Assembly: GCA_023426265.1 (NCBI GenBank)
Contig: JAFABA010000076.1
Span: 1 to 38,647, forward strand
DNA: 38,647 bases
DNA from: Bacillota bacterium
Lineage (GTDB): Bacteria; Bacillota; Clostridia; Christensenellales; CAG-138
Direction: 5' to 3'
The notes beneath the pieces are model-generated. The model was not told the DNA's origin. It searched no databases and saw nothing but the letters and a program-made list of their open reading frames with translations. A program made the translations under genes and the position numbers. Below are positions 33,429 to 38,647 of this stretch, piece after piece. Every line of letters starts with the position of its first letter. Position 1 is the first letter of the stretch.

Positions 33429-35066
33429 ATGACAGGAATCTGGAATATCATATTTGCCGTTCTTGCGGCAGGCGCTGTGACGTTTGCGGCGCTGCATACC
33501 GTACATATGCTGCAATTGGAAAGCTACCAGGGCAACATGTATCTGAAATGGATCCGGCGTGCGGGCGCGCAGGACTGCGTGCTTTCCTTTCTGTTAGGCG
33601 GCGTGGCGTTCTTATTGCGCATCGCATGGGTATTCTTCTACTACAGCCAGCCGATGGTGGCTGAAATTCTTTGGTATGGCGCGGATGTTGCGTTTATAGG
33701 CCTGATGCTCTATATCGGCTTCTCCAACAAAAAGCTTCCGGCAAAAAAACCTCTGGCGTTTACCGGACGCGTCAAGCGTTTGCTTGGCTGCCTGGCTGTA
33801 TTAAGTTTCCTGTTTCACATGGGCTTGTTCCTTCCCTATGACATATCGGGCTGGGGCGGTATCTTAGGCATGAACTTCGTTAGGTATCTGCCGGGCCTAC
33901 TGCTGCCGTTTTTTGTGCTGCTTGCGCATGTGGTGATGCTTCCCGTTGAAAATTCCGTCAAACGCTGGTACTACAACGACGCGAGGCATAAGCTTGCCGC
34001 ACGGCATGATTTGATCAAGATCGGCATCACGGGCAGCTATGGAAAAACCAGCACCAAGTTTATATTAGGCACCATACTCCAGGAAGAATGGAACACGCTT
34101 GTGACGCCCAGCAGCTTCAATACGCCCATGGGCATTACACGCGTCATTCGCGAGCAGCTGAAGCCGGAGCATCAGGCGTTTGTGGCGGAAATGGGGGCGC
34201 GCTACAGGGGAGATATCACGGAACTATGCAGGCTGGTGCAGCCCAAATACGGCATCATCACTTCCCTAGGCAAACAGCATCTCGACACATTCGGCTCCTA
34301 TGAAACCGTCATCGAAACCAAGGCGGAACTATTAAACGCGCTCCCCGAGGACGGCGCGGCGTTCCTAAACGGCGATAATCCGGACTGCCGCCGCATGTAC
34401 GAGCGCCTGAAGCTGAAAAACAAATTTCTGTTCGGCTTGTCCGGCAACGGCCTTTATTTGAAGGCGGAAGATATTGAAGTAAGCAGCTCCGGCAGCACGT
34501 TCACGCTTGTGACGGATACCGGGGAGCGCGTACGGTGCGCAACACAGCTCTTGGGCAAACATAATATCGGAAATATCACGGGCGCCGCGGCGCTCGCAAG
34601 GTACCTTGGCGCGTCTTTGGAGTCCATCGCCATAGGCATTGAAAATCTTGCGCCGGTGGAACATAGATTGCAGCTCGTGCAGGGGCAAAACGGCGTCACC
34701 GTGATAGACGACGCGTTTAACGCCAACCCCTCCGGCACCAAGGCGGCTCTGGAGGTATTAAGGAGCTTTGCTCCTGCGCGCCGTATCATCGTCACCCCCG
34801 GCATGATCGAGCTGGGCGGGGAAGAGGAACACTTGAATGAAGAATTCGGCCGCGGTATCGCGCGCGCGGCAGATATCGCCATACTGGTGGGAAAGGGCCG
34901 CGTTGCACCCATCCGGCAAGGGTTGATAGACGGCGGTTTCCCGGAAACCTGTATCGTACAGGTGGATACGCTTAGTGAGGCAACGGAAAAGCTCCCGCTC
35001 TACACCGAACCCGGCTGCGTGGTACTTTTTGAAAACGACCTGCCGGATAACTACGACAAAGCTTGA
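33429..35066 (+). CDS. Membrane-fused MurF-like Mur ligase
   Basis: A 545-residue protein in two parts. Residues 1-180 carry about five transmembrane helices (near 3-25, 50-73, 80-100, 118-135 and 153-175). Residues 190-545 are a Mur ligase core: ATP loop GITGSYGKTST at 199-209, AEMGARYRGDI, a Mg/substrate motif ITSLGKQHLDTFGS, and DDAFNANPSGTKAALE, which is MurF-like. The usual MurF N-terminal UDP-substrate domain is missing; the membrane domain takes its place. Nearness to ddl suggests it adds D-Ala-D-Ala or a related unit to a lipid-linked precursor. AGGAGG precedes the ATG. It could instead act on another carrier, so substrate confidence is low. Confidence 0.85.
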   Translation: MTGIWNIIFAVLAAGAVTFAALHTVHMLQLESYQGNMYLKWIRRAGAQDCVLSFLLGGVAFLLRIAWVFFYYSQPMVAEILWYGADVAFIGLMLYIGFSNKKLPAKKPLAFTGRVKRLLGCLAVLSFLFHMGLFLPYDISGWGGILGMNFVRYLPGLLLPFFVLLAHVVMLPVENSVKRWYYNDARHKLAARHDLIKIGITGSYGKTSTKFILGTILQEEWNTLVTPSSFNTPMGITRVIREQLKPEHQAFVAEMGARYRGDITELCRLVQPKYGIITSLGKQHLDTFGSYETVIETKAELLNALPEDGAAFLNGDNPDCRRMYERLKLKNKFLFGLSGNGLYLKAEDIEVSSSGSTFTLVTDTGERVRCATQLLGKHNIGNITGAAALARYLGASLESIAIGIENLAPVEHRLQLVQGQNGVTVIDDAFNANPSGTKAALEVLRSFAPARRIIVTPGMIELGGEEEHLNEEFGRGIARAADIAILVGKGRVAPIRQGLIDGGFPETCIVQVDTLSEATEKLPLYTEPGCVVLFENDLPDNYDKA

Positions 35067-35075
35067 TCAAACACA

Positions 35076-35084
35076 TGGTATAAT
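35076..35084 (+). promoter_or_regulatory. Extended -10 promoter for ddl
   Basis: TGGTATAAT shortly after the Mur ligase stop codon, about 34 bases before the ddl start; no clear -35. Confidence 0.55.
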
Positions 35085-35117
35085 GATGCATGGAGCCTTA
35101 GGACAGGAGGAATGAAT

Positions 35118-36314
35118 ATGCCGCAGAAGCTGGCCGTACTGTTTGGCAGCCGCTCCACCGAACACGATGTTTCCATCGTTTCCGGTTTGCAGCTGCTGGA
35201 AAATGTAAACAAACAAAAGTATGACGCTTACCCCGTGTATGTCGCAAGGACGGGGGAGTGGTTCATTGGGGATCCCTTGAAGAACATTTCATTTTATAAG
35301 AACTTCGACCCGAACGCCAAAGGGCTCACGCGCGTATATCTGCCGCCGGTTCCCAACTGCGGGGGGCTATACTCTTTCACCGGCGGCGGCCTGTTCCAGA
35401 AAGCGGGCGTCAAGGTCATGGACATGGATTGCGCCATACTCGCATTCCACGGCATGCACGGGGAGGATGGCTGCATGCAGGGGTTATTTGAGCTGTGCGA
35501 CATCCCGTATTCGAGCGTGGGCGTTACAGGTTCCGGCGTGGGCATGGATAAGATTATCATGAAGGCCGTGTTTCAAAGCATGGGGCTGCCTGTGCTCCCC
35601 TCCAAATACTGCTATCGCTCTCAGTGGCTCAATGACCCTGAAAAGGTCTTAAGCGAAATGGAGGATGTGGGGGAATACCCGCTCTATGTGAAACCGGCAA
35701 ATTTGGGCTCCAGCATAGGCATCAGCCGCGCGACCGACCGGGGAAGCCTGCGCCGCGCGATCGACGTCGCCGCCCATTACGACAGGCGCATCCTGGTGGA
35801 AAAGGGTGTTGCAAAGCGCAGGGAGATCAACTGCGCCTGCCTTGGGTATGGCGCGGACTGCACCGCCTCCGCCTGCGAACAGCCCGTGACCCAGGAAGAG
35901 TTGTTGAACTTTAAAGACAAATACCTTGCCGGGGCAAAAGGGCAGGGCATGGAATCGCTCACCCGCATCATCCCCGCGCCCATCGACATGGAGATGACGC
36001 GCCGCATACAGAATATGACCTGCGAGATTTTTCGCATGCTCGAATGCAAGGGCGTCGTGCGGATCGATTTTATGATAGACGAGGCGGACAATTCCGTCTA
36101 TGTCAACGAAATCAACACCATCCCCGGCTCGTTCGCGTTCTATCTGTTTGAGCCTGTGGGCGTGCCGTATCCGCGGCTCATCGATCGCCTGGTGGAATAC
36201 GCTTATGCGGCCCACAAGGAAAAGAAGGGTTCCGTGTTTGCATTTGACTCGGAATTGCTCCAGAAAGCCGTGCTGGGCGGCGCAAAGGGAGCAAAAGGCG
36301 CAAAACTTAAATAA
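35118..36314 (+). CDS. ddl: D-alanine-D-alanine ligase
   Basis: ATP-grasp enzyme joining two D-alanines for peptidoglycan. The 398 residues include FGSRSTEHDVSIVSG at the N-terminus, HGMHGEDGCMQGLFEL, YVKPANLGSSIGISRA and the Mg motif RIDFM...NEINTIPGS. The length exceeds E. coli Ddl by about 90 residues, with extra cysteine-containing sequence before the omega-loop. That region (EELLNFKDKYLAG) is close to, but not identical with, the usual YDYxxKY, so D-Ala versus another second substrate cannot be settled. ATG 35118 is preferred to ATG 35112 because AGGAGG ends at 35110. It follows the Mur ligase. Confidence 0.92.
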   Translation: MPQKLAVLFGSRSTEHDVSIVSGLQLLENVNKQKYDAYPVYVARTGEWFIGDPLKNISFYKNFDPNAKGLTRVYLPPVPNCGGLYSFTGGGLFQKAGVKVMDMDCAILAFHGMHGEDGCMQGLFELCDIPYSSVGVTGSGVGMDKIIMKAVFQSMGLPVLPSKYCYRSQWLNDPEKVLSEMEDVGEYPLYVKPANLGSSIGISRATDRGSLRRAIDVAAHYDRRILVEKGVAKRREINCACLGYGADCTASACEQPVTQEELLNFKDKYLAGAKGQGMESLTRIIPAPIDMEMTRRIQNMTCEIFRMLECKGVVRIDFMIDEADNSVYVNEINTIPGSFAFYLFEPVGVPYPRLIDRLVEYAYAAHKEKKGSVFAFDSELLQKAVLGGAKGAKGAKLK

Positions 36315-36357
36315 GTTTACCAATAGCATTGATGAATAATAAGGAGATTTCAAGCAC

Positions 36358-36861
36358 ATGAGCCTCTATTCCCAATGGACAGCAATCGCGCAGGCGGAAC
36401 GCGACCCCGCAACACACAAGAATTTCTGGAACGCCTATTTTGCGGCGGAGACCGAAAACTATGAAAAGCTGCTCGAAGACCATACCAAGGTATATGCGGG
36501 CACGTTACAGTCTCTTGCGGAAACATTCTCCATGGATACGGTGACGCTCGCGGGGTTTTTGGACGGCATCAACACAAGCCTGAAAACGACGCTCGATCTC
36601 GACAGCCTGACGGAAGACTCCGAGCTTTCGCTCGACATTGACTTTGAAAAGCTGTACTACAACATGCTCGACGCCAAAGCGGAGTGGCTCTATACCCTTC
36701 CGCAATGGGACGGTATCCTGTCCGAGGAGCGCCGCCGCGAGATCACAAAAGAATTTCGCTCCGCTAAAATATTTGTAAATGAAACCGCGGTGGGCCGCAA
36801 CGACCCCTGCCCGTGCGGCAGCGGTAAGAAGTACAAGAAATGCTGCGGCCAGGCGAGCTGA
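36358..36861 (+). CDS. SEC-C motif zinc-binding protein, function unknown
   Basis: A 167-residue protein. Residues 1-140 are alpha-helical and acidic, matching no catalytic family I recognise. Residues 148-166 form a SEC-C zinc module (GRNDPCPCGSGKKYKKCCG) like the tail of SecA, which there binds SecB and ribosomes. Proteins of this plan are common in Clostridia and their role is undetermined. AAGGAGA precedes the ATG. The gene is about 40 bases downstream of ddl and ends at a terminator. Confidence 0.87.
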   Translation: MSLYSQWTAIAQAERDPATHKNFWNAYFAAETENYEKLLEDHTKVYAGTLQSLAETFSMDTVTLAGFLDGINTSLKTTLDLDSLTEDSELSLDIDFEKLYYNMLDAKAEWLYTLPQWDGILSEERRREITKEFRSAKIFVNETAVGRNDPCPCGSGKKYKKCCGQAS

Positions 36862-36887
36862 CAGTATTGACATTGCCTTTTTCTATT

Positions 36888-36919
36888 CAGCCCGGGCATT
36901 GCGCTCGGGCTGCGTTTTT
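36888..36919 (+). terminator. Intrinsic terminator after the SEC-C gene
   Basis: Stem CAGCCCG/CGGGCTG (36888-36894/36906-36912), extendable by three pairs including one G-T, then GCGTTTTT. Confidence 0.88.
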
Positions 36920-37257
36920 CTTGAGTGGGCTTGACATAAAAGGCGTTATTGAAACCTTTGACTTAAAAGTACAGAATACACTGTCAATGTTATCAGGGAA
37001 TACCCCTCACTGGCAACATTTGTACAAACCATATATGTTTATTAATGGGACGTTACGCTTTGAAATAGGTGTGCACAACGCCTCAACATATCTAAGTTCT
37101 AGCTATTCCTGTGCCTCCGCCTCATCCAGAAGGGGAACCGTTATAAATCCATAATTTATTTTTTTGTAAAAATAATGGTAATGATTTATTAAAAAATAAC
37201 GATACATATATAAACAATGCAGTACCCCTCTTATTACAGTTTTACTGGAGTTAGTGA
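36920..37257. other. AT-rich non-coding stretch
   Basis: No supported gene. Composition is clearly more AT-rich than the preceding 36 kb, especially 37150-37250. A minus-strand frame ending near 37105 reads GFITVPLLDEAEAQE before a stop, which looks like a protein C-terminus, but no credible upstream frame continues it; it may be a decayed gene end. Confidence 0.45.
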
Positions 37258-37275
37258 ATGCAAGGAGAGTATGGT

Positions 37276-37958
37276 ATGAGTATTTCTAATTCACAAGGTG
37301 TAAAGCCTTGGCTTGATTATTCCAACTGGGCAATAGCAGGAAAGGGTACAACGAGGGAAGGAAAAGAGATAGTTTTCTACGCACCGCCATCAAAGGAGCA
37401 TGGAAAGATGACCCAGAATATCAAGCTTGGACTGCAGAACGAGCGGCAGACTTGCAGAAGAAAATTGATCAAATAGAGCAAGACCGAGCAAATGGATTAT
37501 ACAAAGGCTTTGTCTTTCATACAAGCAATGGGGATTCTATACATTTAAATATGCAATCGGAGGGAACAAACAAGTTAACTGCAGAACAACTAGCATACTT
37601 TAAGCAAAAATATGGTAGTGCCGATGATCTGACATATGATCTGCAATTGCAAATGTATGCGGAACTTGCAAATCTAGGTGTGATACATTCTCGAGTGGCT
37701 TTTAATGAGATACATATGGCATCATCACCTACTATTTACGATTATGAATCCGGTCTAACAAGTAAATTTTCGAGTAATAACATCGATGAGTTATTGAAAT
37801 TAATCATGGATCGTTATAACCAGGAAAACCATGATCTCAATATGTTACGTAGTTCCAATTCCTGCGATCTTCTCATTGAACAAAGTCAATCAAAATATGT
37901 GGAGGGTTTAAACAATTTACATAATATATTAAGCAGTATATTTGATAGAGAAGGATAG
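37276..37958 (+). pseudogene. Unrecognised gene interrupted by a one-base frame change
   Basis: The first frame starts at ATG 37276 (AAGGAG at 37262-37267) and runs MSISNSQGVKPWLDYSNW to a stop near 37476. The downstream frame, one base back, continues from about 37392 as KGAWKDDPEYQAW and on to 37958. Restoring one A to the run at 37392-37394 joins FYAPPSK to GAWKDDPEYQ and gives one continuous protein of about 227 residues, hydrophilic and charged, with no signal peptide or known motif. I do not recognise a family. The downstream frame alone has a TTG start at 37452 but no ribosome site. Cause could be a true mutation, a phase-variable run or a sequencing error. Codon use is AT-rich, suggesting acquisition. 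Confidence 0.72.
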
Positions 37959-37987
37959 AGAAAAGAATAAAAAAAGGGATCATAAAG

Positions 37988-38014
37988 CAAGGCAGTAAAT
38001 ACTGCCTTGTTTTT
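37988..38014 (+). terminator. Intrinsic terminator after the frameshifted gene
   Basis: Nine-base-pair stem CAAGGCAGT/ACTGCCTTG with a 4-base loop, followed by TTTTT. Confidence 0.92.
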
Positions 38015-38223
38015 GTTTGTTCAAAGGGAAGCGTACGGAAAAAAGGGCCTTTCTGCGGCTATAACAAGACTCATTGGTTTTCTATACGAGCCGCTCCAAC
38101 TACAGCAACATGCAATGCATGGAAAAATTCTGCATAGAATATGGGATGCCATAGCCCATAACCGCGCGTTTTTTGCGGAATTTCAAGGCTTTTTCCACTC
38201 CTGATGCATTTTTGATCTGACCA
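38015..38223. other. Intergenic stretch before the tRNA promoter, no supported gene
   Basis: A 65-codon open frame (38007-38204) begins inside the terminator and lacks a ribosome site. It contains a short palindrome CATGCAATGCATG near 38108-38121. I see no recognisable product on either strand. Confidence 0.4.
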
Positions 38224-38252
38224 TTGACACGACATTCTCTTTCTGTTAGAAT
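38224..38252 (+). promoter_or_regulatory. Strong promoter of the tRNA cluster
   Basis: Perfect TTGACA at 38224-38229, 17-base spacer, TAGAAT at 38247-38252 with a TGT extension. The first tRNA starts 80 bases downstream. Confidence 0.88.
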
Positions 38253-38331
38253 ACTTAACTGTCGGTAGTGCAAGCGTGGTCTAAAATTGGGTACCGGCGG
38301 CGTTGGACTTACCTGCTCGCATCGTTATCCT

Positions 38332-38408
38332 GCGCCTGTAGCTCAGCAGGATAGAGCAACGGCCTTCTAAGCCGTAGGTCCCGGGTTCGAATCCCTGCAG
38401 GCGCGCCA
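38332..38408 (+). tRNA. tRNA-Arg (anticodon UCU)
   Basis: Acceptor GCGCCTG pairs with CAGGCGC. Anticodon stem ACGGC/GCCGT encloses loop CTTCTAA, giving anticodon TCT at 38366-38368, which reads AGA/AGG. T-arm GGTTCGAATCC is standard. Discriminator G and encoded CCA end the gene. Confidence 0.97.
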
Positions 38409-38420
38409 ATTTGGTTTCTT

Positions 38421-38498
38421 GGTGGGTATAGTTCAGATGGTTAGAATGCCAGATTGTGGCTCTGGAGGTCGTGGGTTCGAATCCCACTACCCACCCCA
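38421..38498 (+). tRNA. tRNA-His (anticodon GUG)
   Basis: Acceptor GTGGGTA pairs with TACCCAC, and an extra G-1 at 38421 faces discriminator C, the identity mark of tRNA-His. Anticodon loop TTGTGGC gives GTG at 38456-38458. CCA is encoded. Confidence 0.97.
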
Positions 38499-38523
38499 AT
38501 ACCAAACTACGCGCCATACACGG

Positions 38524-38597
38524 TGGGGTGTAGCCAAGCGGTAAGGCACGGGACTTTGACTCCCGCATCGTAGGTTCGATCCCTGCCACCCCAGCCA
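38524..38597 (+). tRNA. tRNA-Gln (anticodon UUG)
   Basis: Acceptor TGGGGTG pairs with CACCCCA. Anticodon stem CGGGA/TCCCG with loop CTTTGAC gives TTG at 38556-38558. Discriminator G and encoded CCA. Confidence 0.97.
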
Positions 38598-38599
38598 AT

Positions 38600-38647
38600 G
38601 ACCCGTTAGCTCAGTCGGTAGAGCACTTGACTTTTAATCAAGGTGTC
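38600..38647 (+). tRNA. tRNA-Lys (anticodon UUU), 3' end outside window
   Basis: The sequence from GACCCGT through the D-arm (TAGCTCAGTCGGTAGAGC) and anticodon stem CTTGA/TCAAG with loop CTTTTAA gives anticodon TTT. The window ends in the variable region, so the T-arm and acceptor 3' half are not visible. Confidence 0.93.

Noticed and set aside
33429..35066. MurT-type lipid II amidotransferase subunit
   Set aside because: No MurT zinc ribbon cysteines and no gatD neighbour; the DAFNANPSG motif is MurF-like.
37258..37476. First half of the AT-rich gene as a complete 66-72 residue protein
   Set aside because: It ends abruptly in the other frame's coding sequence, and the downstream frame continues smoothly after one added base.
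38007..38204. Sixty-five codon frame before the tRNA promoter
   Set aside because: Begins in a terminator, lacks a ribosome site and has no recognisable motif.

Overview
This window is a gene-dense stretch of chromosome from a low-to-mid GC Gram-positive bacterium, most likely a class Clostridia member with moderately high GC. That reading rests on the gene order (recJ-apt-rel-dtd-hemZ; ireB-ruvX-yrzB; queA-tgt; tsaE-tsaB-rimI), strong AGGAGG-type ribosome binding sites, a T-box leader before valS, frequent TTG starts and CCA-encoding tRNA genes. The genus cannot be fixed from sequence alone. Nearly all genes lie on the + strand; the exceptions are a LysR regulator and an HD-GYP protein.

Layout. 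1-5.9 kb: the tail of a RecJ-like exonuclease, apt, a bifunctional (p)ppGpp synthetase/hydrolase, D-aminoacyl-tRNA deacylase, a metallo-beta-lactamase-fold hydrolase and HemZ. 6-8 kb: a membrane Cache-HAMP-GGDEF cyclase. 7.9-10.9 kb: T-box leader and valS. 11-12.3 kb: glyA. 12.4-14.5 kb: an Rrf2/IscR regulator with an IscR-type operator upstream, cysteine desulfurase and IscU scaffold, an autoregulated Fe-S assembly operon. 14.7 kb: a 54-residue membrane protein. 14.9-20.3 kb: ireB, an aldo/keto reductase-ferredoxin fusion, ruvX, a DUF1292 protein, a PDZ/radical SAM DUF512 protein, der and plsY.

20.3-25.2 kb: a LysR regulator, a lysophospholipase-like hydrolase, then two adjacent genes whose products have recognisable enzyme folds but lack the catalytic residues (a NagB-like protein and a beta-carbonic-anhydrase-like protein), family 4 uracil-DNA glycosylase and yebC. 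25.2-28.5 kb: a SIMPL-domain lipoprotein, a membrane-anchored polysaccharide deacetylase, an HD-GYP protein and an XRE regulator. 28.7-32.6 kb: queuosine genes queA-tgt and t6A genes tsaE-tsaB-rimI, but no tsaD. 32.6-36.9 kb: an alpha/beta hydrolase, a Mur ligase with a multi-pass membrane N-terminus, a D-Ala-D-Ala ligase and a SEC-C protein, probably linked to cell-wall precursor synthesis.

36.9-38.2 kb is visibly more AT-rich. It contains one unrecognised gene broken by a single frame change at a short A run. The window ends in a tRNA cluster (Arg-UCU, His-GUG, Gln-UUG, Lys-UUU, the last cut by the window edge) driven by a near-consensus promoter.

The most unusual content is the tandem pair of apparent pseudoenzymes at 22.4-23.7 kb, the membrane-fused MurF-like ligase next to ddl, two unexplained base-pairing intergenic segments (23.7 and 28.6 kb) and the frameshifted AT-rich gene. 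No CRISPR array, intact transposase or prophage module is visible.
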